From Bacteroidales bacterium (GTDB lineage Bacteria; Bacteroidota; Bacteroidia; Bacteroidales; UBA1556), in assembly GCA_027064095.1 (NCBI GenBank), contig JAMOQI010000014.1, forward strand, positions 1 to 61,592: a DNA stretch of 61,592 nt. The letters run 5' to 3'. A model generated the notes under the pieces. It made no database searches, was not told where the DNA came from, and saw only the letters and a list, made by a program, of their open reading frames with translations. Shown here one piece after another: positions 36,131-44,099 of the stretch. A program made the translations under genes and the position numbers. Position 1 is the first letter of the stretch. Each line of letters opens with the position of its first letter.

Positions 36131-36586
36131 TTATTTAAAACTTATTAATGGTTTAACTTCTTTAATATCTTCGAAGTTGATTTCTTTTAATGGATCAACT
36201 CCTTCTTTTATTTGCTTTTTGGTTAATTCAGTTTCTACTGAAATTTTCTCCGGTGAATAAGTCAATAGCTTAGCTTTAATCTTTGAATTATCTCCCAATA
36301 TTATAATAACATTTCTATTAATATACTTCTTAAACTGACGTTCTAGAACTAAAGGATTGTCAAGTCCAAAAGATGTAACCTCAAGGCTAAAATCTTCAAC
36401 TTCTCTATCTAAATTATGCTCAACATTTCGACTTACTGAAATACATTTCTCAATGCTAACACCTTCGTCACCATCTAGAACTATCTTAATTTTATTTCCG
36501 ATACTAATATCAATAGAAACACAAAATAAGGATGGATCGTTGAGACGTTCTTCAACCAGTTGACTTACAAGACTTTTGTCTATCAT
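36131..36586 (-). CDS. rimP: Ribosome maturation factor RimP
   Basis: RimP helps late 30S subunit assembly. The 151-residue product starts at ATG 36584-36586 (MIDKSLVSQLVEERLND). A longer frame beginning at 36631 exists, but its first codons come from the GC-rich terminator hairpin, so I reject it. The N-terminal alpha/beta domain shows VEDFSLEVTSFGLDNPLVLE, matching the family's EVSSPGxDRPL region, and the C-terminal part is SH3-like. It leads the rimP-nusA-infB operon and ends 9 bp before nusA. Confidence 0.92.
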   Translation of the reverse strand: MIDKSLVSQLVEERLNDPSLFCVSIDISIGNKIKIVLDGDEGVSIEKCISVSRNVEHNLDREVEDFSLEVTSFGLDNPLVLERQFKKYINRNVIIILGDNSKIKAKLLTYSPEKISVETELTKKQIKEGVDPLKEINFEDIKEVKPLISFK

Positions 36587-36610
36587 TTGTATAAATTTCA
36601 ATATAAAAAA

Positions 36611-36629
36611 GAGGGGACTCCGTCCCCTC
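36611..36629 (-). terminator. Terminator between tRNA-Gln and rimP
   Basis: GAGGGGAC (36611-36618) pairs perfectly with GTCCCCTC (36622-36629) around TCC, and on the minus strand is followed by a T run. It is far richer in GC than its surroundings. It ends the tRNA-Gln transcript just before the rimP start. A second hairpin (36673-36680 with 36690-36697, one G-T pair) lies 3 nt after the tRNA end. Confidence 0.8.
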
Positions 36630-36700
36630 AATTATCAAATCTCCTTCTGTTTAATACTGATAAATCAGCATTGGGATAAGGTTTTCGGACTTACCCCTTG

Positions 36701-36771
36701 TTGACCCACAAGGATTCGAACCTTGAATGACAGTACCAAAAACTGTAGTGTTACCATTACACCATGGGTCA
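36701..36771 (-). tRNA. tRNA-Gln (anticodon TTG)
   Basis: A 71-nt cloverleaf is readable on the minus strand. The acceptor stem is TGACCCA/TGGGTCA, the D arm GTGT-AATGGTA-ACAC and the anticodon stem ACAGT/ACTGT with loop TTTTGGT (anticodon TTG, reading CAA and CAG). The T arm is CAAGG-TTCGAAT-CCTTG and the discriminator is A. CCA is not encoded. It is upstream of rimP-nusA-infB and separated from it by a strong terminator. Confidence 0.95.
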
Positions 36772-36945
36772 ATATCCCCTTAATTGGGACTGCAAAATTA
36801 AACTTTTTTTTGAATTTTCAAATTAATTATTTAAAAATTGAAATTCAATATTATTTTTTTAAAAAATTATGCAAATAATCTATTATAGCTATTTGATATT
36901 AAGCGTTTTATAAAATATACAAAAAAATAGCAAGAAACTGAAAAA

Positions 36946-38772
36946 CTATTTATCTTCATTAGATTGGAAGTAATCTTTAAGTAAATTGGCTTTTGAAATG
37001 CCTATTTCAGCAACCCAAGCATCAAAACCTGCCTCTTTAACACGCTTTACAGACCTGAATTTTTTTAATAATAAATCTACTGTTGCTGGTCCAACACCTT
37101 TAATATCTGTAAGCTGACTTTTCACCAATGATTTCTGATGTTTTTTTCGATAATGAGTAATCCCAAAACGATGTGCTTCATCTCTGGCGTGCTGTATTAC
37201 TTTGAGCGTTTCTGATGTTTTGTCAAGATATAGCGGAATAGAGTCCCCGGGATAATAAATTTCTTCAAGTTTTTTTGCTATACCGATAACGGTTATTTTG
37301 CCTTTTAACCCTAATTTCTTGATACTGTTCATCGCGGAAGAAAGTTGACCTTTTCCTCCGTCTATAACAATAAGCTGAGGTAAACTTTTCCCTTCTTTTA
37401 TTAGTCTGGAATATCGTCTGTAAATAATCTCTTCCATAGAAGCAAAGTCATTGGCTCCTTCAACAGTTTTAATATTAAAATGTCGATAATCTTTTTTGCT
37501 GGGTTTTGCGTTTTTAAAGACTACACAAGAAGCCACCGCATAATCTCCTTGGAAATTAGAATTGTCGAAACATTCAAGATGAACAGGTTGCACACTCATT
37601 CTCAAATCTTTCTGCATTCTTTCTAAAATTCGCTTACTATGACGTTCAGGATCGACCATATCAGCTTTTTTCTTTAGATTGAGTCTAAAAAATTTTAAAT
37701 TGCGTAATGACAGTTCAATAAGTTGTTTTTTATCTCCTCTTTGGGGAATAGTAAAACTCGCATCAGGTAGTTCAATTTCTGGTGAAAAAGGCACTATTAT
37801 TTCTTTAGAATGGCTGAAAAATCTTTGTCGAATATCCACAATAGCGTGGCCAAGTATCTCTACATCAGTTTCGTCAAGTTTCTTTTTTATTTGAACAGAG
37901 TGAGCCTGAACAACAGCACCATTTATCACCTTCAGATAATTTACAAAACCATTCTCTTCTTCATTAATAATGCTAAAAACATCAGCATCACTAATAGTTG
38001 TGCCTACCACAATTGATTTACTTTGATATCGTTCCAGGAGTTCTATTTTCTCTTTTATAATTTGAGCTTTTTCAAACTCCATATTCGAAGCAAAATCCAT
38101 CATCTTTGTTTTGAGGCTATTCTTAACAGTATTGATATTTCCTTTCAATAGTTCTTTTGCCTCATCAACAAATTGCTGATATTCTTCTTCTGTTTCTTTG
38201 CCAACACAAGGAGCATTGCAATTGCCTATATGGTATTCCAGACATACCTTAAATTTATTGGCTTTAATATTAGCTTGGCTAAGATTTAACTTACATGTTC
38301 TGAAGGTATACAACTGACGAATTAAATCGAGCATGGTATGCATCATCTTACCTGATGCATAAGGTCCAAAATACTGTGAACCATCTTTGATAATATGACG
38401 TGTTGAAAATATCCTTGGAAAAGCTTCATTTTTAATACAAATCCATGGATATGTTTTGTCGTCTTTCATCAACACATTATACTTTGGTTGATGTTTTTTT
38501 ATAAGATTATTTTCAAGAAGTAGTGCATCGATTTCTGTATCAACTACAATGACTTCTATATTGGCAATTTGCCTTACAAGATAACTAATTTTAGCTCCAT
38601 GTTGTGTGTCATTATTAAAGTAAGAACTAACTCTACTTTTTAAACTCTTGGCTTTGCCAACATAGATAATTTTACCAGCCTCATTAAAATATTGATAAAC
38701 ACCGGGTTTGTGTGGCAATAGCTTTATTATATTTGCTAATTTTAAAGCATATTTAGGATTCGCTACTGCCAT
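36946..38772 (-). CDS. uvrC: Excinuclease ABC subunit C
   Basis: UvrC cuts DNA on both sides of a lesion marked by UvrAB. The 608-residue protein has the N-terminal GIY-YIG nuclease (PGVYQYFNEAGKIIYVGKA), a cysteine-rich region and the UvrB-binding UVR motif (about 200-235). The C-terminal RNase H-like endonuclease shows CFDNSNFQGDYAVASCVVF and VIDGGKGQLSSA. A helix-hairpin-helix end follows (LTDIKGVGPATVDLLL). It is last in a minus-strand run with two lipoproteins, an outer-membrane barrel and a SUMF1-like gene; spacing to its upstream neighbour is 3 bp. Confidence 0.96.
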   Translation of the reverse strand: MAVANPKYALKLANIIKLLPHKPGVYQYFNEAGKIIYVGKAKSLKSRVSSYFNNDTQHGAKISYLVRQIANIEVIVVDTEIDALLLENNLIKKHQPKYNVLMKDDKTYPWICIKNEAFPRIFSTRHIIKDGSQYFGPYASGKMMHTMLDLIRQLYTFRTCKLNLSQANIKANKFKVCLEYHIGNCNAPCVGKETEEEYQQFVDEAKELLKGNINTVKNSLKTKMMDFASNMEFEKAQIIKEKIELLERYQSKSIVVGTTISDADVFSIINEEENGFVNYLKVINGAVVQAHSVQIKKKLDETDVEILGHAIVDIRQRFFSHSKEIIVPFSPEIELPDASFTIPQRGDKKQLIELSLRNLKFFRLNLKKKADMVDPERHSKRILERMQKDLRMSVQPVHLECFDNSNFQGDYAVASCVVFKNAKPSKKDYRHFNIKTVEGANDFASMEEIIYRRYSRLIKEGKSLPQLIVIDGGKGQLSSAMNSIKKLGLKGKITVIGIAKKLEEIYYPGDSIPLYLDKTSETLKVIQHARDEAHRFGITHYRKKHQKSLVKSQLTDIKGVGPATVDLLLKKFRSVKRVKEAGFDAWVAEIGISKANLLKDYFQSNEDK

Positions 38773-38775
38773 TAT

Positions 38776-39237
38776 TTATATCTCTATTATTTGAAGTTCA
38801 ATTTTATGAACTCCTTTTACATTATATTTATTCATTAAGTTCTCGAACTTGAAAGTATATTCACCATCTGAGTTGAAAACGGTTTTATTTCTGATAATAA
38901 GGATATATTTATATACATTGTTTTCTATATTTTCAATGAAATTTCCTTCCTTGTTTTTAATAGGAATTTTATAATTAAAATATATACTCTCTCCATCTTC
39001 GCTATTCTGGCTAAATCCAAAACTAAAATTTGGCTGTTCAAAATCTTGTTTTACATAAATAATGACTTTCAACTGATATGTTTTATCAATATCTATCTTT
39101 GTTTTTAATTCAACATCATCGAATGAATTCCAAATATCATTCTTAAACTGATGCGACAAGTTAATACTTGTTTTTTGACATGAGATAAATGTTGAAACTA
39201 TTATTCCCAATAATAATAAGAAGTAATTATTGCGCAT
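38776..39237 (-). CDS. Small lipoprotein, GldH-like
   Basis: This 153-residue protein has a lipoprotein signal (LGIIVSTFISCQKTS, Cys about residue 20) and a single beta-rich domain. Size and pattern resemble the gliding lipoprotein GldH: an early Trp in NDIWNSFDD, TYQLKVIIYV in the place of the family's YNLFVNLR, a central dG-plus-basic strand, and a late GEYTFKFENLMNKYNVKGVHKIELQI. Similarity is by eye and modest. It lies 3 bp upstream of uvrC and 24 bp after the DUF4296 gene. If GldH-like, it would fit the T9SS/gliding theme of SprE and the barrel protein, but a generic lipoprotein is also possible. Confidence 0.45.
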   Translation of the reverse strand: MRNNYFLLLLGIIVSTFISCQKTSINLSHQFKNDIWNSFDDVELKTKIDIDKTYQLKVIIYVKQDFEQPNFSFGFSQNSEDGESIYFNYKIPIKNKEGNFIENIENNVYKYILIIRNKTVFNSDGEYTFKFENLMNKYNVKGVHKIELQIIEI

Positions 39238-39261
39238 AAATATTGAATGTTTAATGGTTTA

Positions 39262-39672
39262 CTATTCTGTAGTTTTTTCTGAATTTTTAATATGCTTTTG
39301 TGCTTTAACTTCTGCTTCCAATTTACTTAATTCATTAACAACTTTTTCGTTTATTTCATATATTTTATCAGGATTTAAAGAATAAATCTTCATACTTTCT
39401 TCAAAATCCTCTTGGGTAATATTATACTTCTCAAAAATACTATTATACAATTGTTTAGTAATAGTTTTAGGGTCGTTCCCAATACTACTTTGTTTACGAA
39501 TAATACTTTCTGCCAATCTAACATCAACCATTATTTCCACAAATTTCTGCTCCTTAATAGGTGCATTTTCGAGAGTATCTTTTTTAGATCCATTTTTGCA
39601 AGATACTAAAGCAAATACAATCAGTATCATTAACAATAATCCTTTTCTGATGCTATAATTAACATTAATCAT
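39262..39672 (-). CDS. DUF4296-like lipoprotein
   Basis: The 136-residue product starts at ATG 39670-39672. That start overlaps the stop of the barrel gene in the sequence ATGATTAA, a common coupling arrangement, and is preferred over the start seven codons earlier. It has a lipobox (LIVFALVSC) and a helical domain of DUF4296 type (FVEIMVDVRLAESIIRKQ, then YNSIFEKYNITQEDFEESM). Members are small Bacteroidota lipoproteins with no known function. A lysine-rich C-terminal tail (EVKAQKHIKNSEK) is likely disordered. Confidence 0.7.
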   Translation of the reverse strand: MINVNYSIRKGLLLMILIVFALVSCKNGSKKDTLENAPIKEQKFVEIMVDVRLAESIIRKQSSIGNDPKTITKQLYNSIFEKYNITQEDFEESMKIYSLNPDKIYEINEKVVNELSKLEAEVKAQKHIKNSEKTTE

Positions 39673-40375
39673 CTGAATGTTTTTTAACGTCATTAAAAAT
39701 ATACAATAGTCTTACTGTAATAATGTTATTATATTGGTTCCTTTTCCACTCGTCACCTGCAATGTTAGTATATGTTCTAGTTCTGATCTTAGTCAGAGAA
39801 TATGCATATCTAAAATTGAAATAAATTTTCTTATATATCGGAGCCCTAACATCGACTATTACATTATAATCATCACGAGAGTAATCACCACTGTAAAGAG
39901 TAAGAGGTGTTTGTACGCCCCATTCAATTTCTCTAACCCCCACTAATCTACCATAGCTAAATCCAAGGCCAAAAGTAAGAAATCCCTTGTCGGTAAAATG
40001 CAACATTAAAGGAATCTCTGCATAGTTTAAAGTTAATTTATAATAAGGCAAGTCTTTACCCGCTAACATTTCACGTGGATATTTCTGGTATGCTCCTTTT
40101 TGACTAAAAGAAGCCTCCAGACTAACAGACCATTTCTCTTTGAAGGGGAAAATAGCAATTGCAGCTGTATTTAAACCGAATTTCTTGAATCCAAAAACTT
40201 CATCACCATCTACTTGAGTTAAATTCGTACCAATGGCCACTCCTCCCTGAAAACCTTGAGCATATGATTTATTTGTAAAAATAACAACCAACAATAAGAT
40301 AACAAAAACAAGTAAATATTTCAATCTTTGAAAATCGACCAATCTATTATTTGCTTTAATTGCTATTTTCCTCAT
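39665..40375 (-). CDS. Outer-membrane beta-barrel protein (PorT/OMP_b-brl_2 type)
   Basis: This 236-residue protein has a long N-region and membrane signal (about residues 18-38, ending SYAQGFQGG). Alternating amphipathic strands follow: QGGVAIGTNLTQVDGDE, AAIAIFPFKEKWSVSLEASF and KLTLNYAEIPLMLHF. The final strand is NNIITVRLLYIF, close to the C-terminus. It belongs to the PorT-like barrel superfamily; true PorT/SprT is a type IX component, but the fold is widespread, so I do not assign the symbol. It overlaps the DUF4296 gene by 8 bp and follows the SUMF1-like gene by 41 bp. Confidence 0.7.
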   Translation of the reverse strand: MRKIAIKANNRLVDFQRLKYLLVFVILLLVVIFTNKSYAQGFQGGVAIGTNLTQVDGDEVFGFKKFGLNTAAIAIFPFKEKWSVSLEASFSQKGAYQKYPREMLAGKDLPYYKLTLNYAEIPLMLHFTDKGFLTFGLGFSYGRLVGVREIEWGVQTPLTLYSGDYSRDDYNVIVDVRAPIYKKIYFNFRYAYSLTKIRTRTYTNIAGDEWKRNQYNNIITVRLLYIFNDVKKHSDD

Positions 40376-40416
40376 AGCATCAATAACGTATTATTAAAAA
40401 TAAATTGCATTAATCA

Positions 40417-41466
40417 TCAATAAAAAACAGGTTCAAACACGATTCTAAAACCTATATCTACAGCCCCTGATTCAGAAGAATAATAATCTCTAGCAGCAAC
40501 CCTATGCTGTGATACATCGCTAATAAAGCTCCCACCTCTGACCACTTTCTGATTGCCTGTTTCCGGTCCTTGTGGATTGTCATAAATATTATTCATATAA
40601 TAGGATTCCGAATACCAATCACTACACCATTCAGCAGCATTACCGCTCATATCGTATATTCCTAATACATTAGCTTTCAGTTTACCAACTTCATGAATTA
40701 AGCTATCAGAATTAAATTGATTCCATGAAACCATATCAATATTATTACTTCCGGAATAAATATATTTGGACTTCTTTTTGCCACCTCTTGCAGCATATTC
40801 CCATTCAGCTTCGGTAGGCAATCTACCTCCGGCCCATTCAGCAAAGGCTTTTGCTCCTTCATAGGTTATATTAGTTATTGCATCCTTAACGCTATTGCAT
40901 AATTCATTAGCTTGGAAAACAAACTCTTGTTGGTCGTTAAACACTATTGGAGTGCCTCCACTAAGGTATGGAGTACCTCTAAAGCTACCATCAGAACTGA
41001 GTTCGTTTTTATTCATAAAAACAATAAAATCTTCATAGGTAATCTCATATTTAGTAATCATAAAAGTATTAACTTTAACTTTATGAGGCTTGCAAGTTGG
41101 GCCAAAGCCCTTATCGCCAATGGTATATTGTCCGCCTTTTACTATTACTGATTCCAGAATAAAATCACTTTTTGGTTCTAATCTAGGTAAATCAATTATT
41201 TGAGACTCTGCATTTGTGAAATTTATATTCTCTGAGAGTGTTTCAAAATGTTTCTTTTTAAAACTAAAAGTATGTTTGCCTAAAGGTATCCCATTAATAG
41301 AATAAAATCCTTCTTCTTCATAAAATACTACATTTTGCTTTTTATTATCCATTAAAACTTCAAAATTGTTTTCTTCAGTAAATATTGATAGGCTAGCTGT
41401 TGATTGTGCCTTAATACCAATAAAACCAGTATATATAAAACTTATTAATAATATAAATTTCGTCAT
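40417..41466 (-). CDS. Exported SUMF1-like protein lacking the formylglycine cysteines
   Basis: The 349-residue protein has a signal peptide (MTKFILLISFIYTGFIGIKA) and an N-terminal region resembling a PEGA-like beta domain (about 22-85). The C-terminal half is a SUMF1/formylglycine-generating-enzyme-type domain: EITYEDFIVFMNK, LPTEAEWEYAARGG, YDMSGNAAEWCSDWYS, VVRGGSF and DIGFRIVF. In real formylglycine enzymes two active-site cysteines lie in the stretch after RGGS; here that stretch reads FISDVSQHRVAAR, with none. So it is probably not an active oxidase, more like the non-catalytic SUMF1 proteins of gliding and T9SS complexes. It is first in the run of genes that ends with uvrC. Confidence 0.8.
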   Translation of the reverse strand: MTKFILLISFIYTGFIGIKAQSTASLSIFTEENNFEVLMDNKKQNVVFYEEEGFYSINGIPLGKHTFSFKKKHFETLSENINFTNAESQIIDLPRLEPKSDFILESVIVKGGQYTIGDKGFGPTCKPHKVKVNTFMITKYEITYEDFIVFMNKNELSSDGSFRGTPYLSGGTPIVFNDQQEFVFQANELCNSVKDAITNITYEGAKAFAEWAGGRLPTEAEWEYAARGGKKKSKYIYSGSNNIDMVSWNQFNSDSLIHEVGKLKANVLGIYDMSGNAAEWCSDWYSESYYMNNIYDNPQGPETGNQKVVRGGSFISDVSQHRVAARDYYSSESGAVDIGFRIVFEPVFY

Positions 41467-41590
41467 CCGTAATAAAATATATTTGTTAAAATAGTAGACT
41501 TGCTCAGTTCGGCAAAGTTATGATTTTTTTATCGAAAGAGAGTTTAAATAAAATAGATTGATAATTAGCACCTCTCTATAACTCTCCTTT

Positions 41591-41824
41591 TTAACCCTGA
41601 TTATTCATAAATAATCCTGCTTCAGATATTATTTTTTCTGCTTTTTGTAAATCTTTTTCTTGCACTTGTAGTTTTACTCCCCCTATGGCATTTGACAAAA
41701 AATTATAAACCTGAACTGTTAATTCATCTTTAATATTAACATCAATTCCTTCAGATTCAAGCTTTGCCGCAATAACGTAAGCTTCATGAGGGAATGTAAA
41801 TGATATAATTGTTATCCAATTCAT
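41591..41824 (-). CDS. DUF2007 small protein; last codons come from an intergenic repeat
   Basis: This 77-residue protein matches the DUF2007 layout: a short alpha/beta fold with FPHEAYVIAAKLESEGIDVN, VQVYNFLSNAIGGVKLQV and ADLQKAEKII-like QEKDLQKAEKIIS. The function is unknown; the fold suggests a signalling or PII-like role. The final residues GLFMNNQG and the stop are encoded by a palindrome (41592-41618) of the GGATTATT repeat family seen elsewhere in the window. The original C-terminus may therefore have been replaced. It is transcribed toward the SUMF1 gene, 124 bp away. Confidence 0.65.
   Translation of the reverse strand: MNWITIISFTFPHEAYVIAAKLESEGIDVNIKDELTVQVYNFLSNAIGGVKLQVQEKDLQKAEKIISEAGLFMNNQG
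41592..41618. repeat. Small palindromic repeat, copy 3, inside the DUF2007 3' end
   Basis: AACCCTGATTATT, CATA and AATAATCC form the same palindrome as copies 1 and 2. The TTA stop complement of the DUF2007 gene lies at its left edge. This is the only copy overlapping a coding region. Confidence 0.55.
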
Positions 41825-42025
41825 ATAATATAATTTTTCAGAATTAAATCAATCACCCAAAATATTATTATTAATAATAAATTAACAGTTCAGGGCTATC
41901 TAAGTGTACAAAGATAAGCAAAAGTGTATCAAATAAATCTAATCGTTTTAGTTAACAAATTTTAATTAATATTTAAATGCTCCAAAAGCTAGTGTTTTTA
42001 TATCTTTGCCCAAATTTTAACGTTA

Positions 42026-42919
42026 ATGACCATTAAAGAGCCCGAAGAAAGTTTCTATAAACGATTATTCAGAAACCTTCACTATAAATATAAGCTGGTA
42101 ATAATGAACGAATCCACTTTCGATGAGAGGTGGAGCATACGTTTATCGCGTATGAATGTTCTTATTGTTTATGTTTTACTTTCACTTTTTTCAGTAGTCT
42201 TTACTATTTTTATCATTTGGATAACACCTCTAAAAGAATACATCCCAGGCTATGCAAGTGTAGAAAAAGTAAAACAAGTCTATTATAATAAACTAAAAGC
42301 CGATTCATTAGAAAAAAAATTAGAGCAACAGCAGTTGTATATCGAAAACTTCAACAAAAGAATTCTTTTAGGAGAAGACCTTATGGATGATGACACATTA
42401 ATTGGCAAAACCAAAGATGATATTGACTATAGCAGTATTCCAGATATAAAATCTAAAGATGATTCTATATTACGCAATGAATGGGAAAATAGAAAAAACT
42501 ATGAAATCACCTATTCTCCATCTAGTAATAGAGGTAGTGGCATAAGTAAATTTGTTTTTTATACACCTCTTCACGGTCCAATTATAAATGGTTATGATAT
42601 TAAGAATCATCATTTTGGAATTGATATATTAGGGAGAAAAGATGAAACAATACAATCCACTCTTGAAGGTATGGTTATATTTGCAGGATGGACTTATAAA
42701 TACGGTTATATTATTAGCATACAGCATGTTGACAACCTAATTAGCGTATACAAACACAATTCTGCATTACTTAAAGAAGAGGGAGATAGAGTAGAAGCAG
42801 GTGAAAGTATTGCAATTATTGGTAATACAGGTAAGTTAACAACAGGTCCACATCTTCATTTTGAGTTGTGGTATCACCAAAAGCCTATTAATCCTGCAAA
42901 CTTCATTAATTTTGAATAA
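42026..42919 (+). CDS. M23 (LytM) family peptidoglycan endopeptidase, membrane-anchored
   Basis: The 297-residue protein has a cytoplasmic N-terminal segment, one membrane helix (about 45-66), and a coiled-coil-like stretch (about 90-115). A C-terminal M23 metallopeptidase domain follows. Zinc ligands are intact: His196 and Asp200 in NHHFGID and His278 in PHLHFE, with His244 (VYKHN) also in place. M23 enzymes cut peptide cross-links in peptidoglycan. A -7 box (TATCTTTG, 42001-42008) lies 17 bp before the ATG. It heads a plus-strand run with dxr (4 bp gap), rseP and dxs. Confidence 0.92.
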   Translation: MTIKEPEESFYKRLFRNLHYKYKLVIMNESTFDERWSIRLSRMNVLIVYVLLSLFSVVFTIFIIWITPLKEYIPGYASVEKVKQVYYNKLKADSLEKKLEQQQLYIENFNKRILLGEDLMDDDTLIGKTKDDIDYSSIPDIKSKDDSILRNEWENRKNYEITYSPSSNRGSGISKFVFYTPLHGPIINGYDIKNHHFGIDILGRKDETIQSTLEGMVIFAGWTYKYGYIISIQHVDNLISVYKHNSALLKEEGDRVEAGESIAIIGNTGKLTTGPHLHFELWYHQKPINPANFINFE

Positions 42920-42923
42920 AACT

Positions 42924-44093
42924 ATGCCAAATAAAGCTTATCCTCTCAAGAAAGTTGCTATATTAGGATCTACTGGTTCTATTGGAGTACAAACATTGGA
43001 AGTTATTGACCAAAACCCTCAAAACTTTAGTGTCGAAGTTCTAACAGCAGGTAACAATGTTGAATTATTAATAAGACAATCAAAAAAATACAAACCAAAT
43101 GTTGCCATAATAGAGAATAAAAACCATTACGCAAGACTCTCTGAGGAATTAGCAAATGAAGAAATAAAAATATATGCTGGAAAAGAAGCCATTGAACAGG
43201 TGGTTGAAATGGGGAGTATTGACATAGTGCTTATTGCTATTGTTGGATTTGCAGCTCTTGCTCCAACCTTGCGAGCTATTGATGCCGAAAAACCCATTGC
43301 TATTGCAAATAAAGAAACCTTTGTGGTAGCAGGAGAAATAGTAACAAAAAAAGCACGTGAAAAAGGAGTAAATATTTATCCGGTAGATTCTGAACATTCC
43401 GCTATATTTCAATGTATTGCCGGTGAATTTCATAATCCGATAGAAAAAATTATATTAACAGCATCAGGAGGTCCTTTTAGAGGTAAAGACAAAGATTTTC
43501 TTTCAACAATAACACCAAAACAAGCTTTAAAACATCCCAACTGGGAAATGGGATCGAAAATAACTATCGACTCTGCTAGTCTTATGAATAAAGGATTAGA
43601 AGTTATTGAAGCTCATTGGCTTTTTGGTGTTCCTGCAGAAAAAATTGAAGTGGTAGTTCACCCACAAAGTATAATACATTCTATGGTACAGTTTACCGAT
43701 GGAAGCATTAAAGCTCAAATGGGATTACCGGATATGAAATTGCCAATTCAATATGCATTATCTTATCCTGATAGAATACAAAACAGTTTTCCCAGATTAA
43801 ATTTTTCTTTATTAAAAGAACTCACCTTTGAGCAAGTTGATATGCAGAATTTTCGTAATCTTGCACTCGCTTTTGAAGCCTTGAAAAAAGGTGGTAATAT
43901 GCCATGTATTCTCAATGCTGCCAATGAAATTGCTGTTGATGCATTCCTAAAAAACAGAATTAGTTTTCTGTCAATGTCAGAGCATATTGAGCAATGCATG
44001 ATTAATATTCCATTTGTTCAACACCCTGAATATAATCAGCTTGTAGAAACAGATTTAGAAACACGTAAATATTTTAAACATTTGATTAAATAA
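42924..44093 (+). CDS. dxr: 1-deoxy-D-xylulose-5-phosphate reductoisomerase
   Basis: Dxr makes methylerythritol phosphate with NADPH, the first committed MEP step. I place the start at ATG 42924 (MPNKAYPLKK), giving 389 residues. The 5' extension back to 42861 would overlap the M23 gene and carries no family match. NADPH-binding GSTGSIG is at residues 15-21. Metal-binding VDSEHSAIFQ, substrate-loop LTASGGPFRG and SAsLMNKGLEVIEAHWLF-like NKGLEVIEAHWLFG are intact. It sits between an M23 peptidase and rseP (6 bp gap), with dxs after that. Confidence 0.96.
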   Translation: MPNKAYPLKKVAILGSTGSIGVQTLEVIDQNPQNFSVEVLTAGNNVELLIRQSKKYKPNVAIIENKNHYARLSEELANEEIKIYAGKEAIEQVVEMGSIDIVLIAIVGFAALAPTLRAIDAEKPIAIANKETFVVAGEIVTKKAREKGVNIYPVDSEHSAIFQCIAGEFHNPIEKIILTASGGPFRGKDKDFLSTITPKQALKHPNWEMGSKITIDSASLMNKGLEVIEAHWLFGVPAEKIEVVVHPQSIIHSMVQFTDGSIKAQMGLPDMKLPIQYALSYPDRIQNSFPRLNFSLLKELTFEQVDMQNFRNLALAFEALKKGGNMPCILNAANEIAVDAFLKNRISFLSMSEHIEQCMINIPFVQHPEYNQLVETDLETRKYFKHLIK

Positions 44094-44099
44094 ACACCT

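Noticed and set aside
36587-36631. Upstream start for rimP adding 15 residues
   Set aside because: The added codons are read from the GC-rich terminator hairpin after tRNA-Gln and do not match RimP.
42861-42923. Upstream start for dxr inside the M23 gene
   Set aside because: The family match begins near MPNKAYPLKK at 42924; the extension overlaps the M23 coding end.
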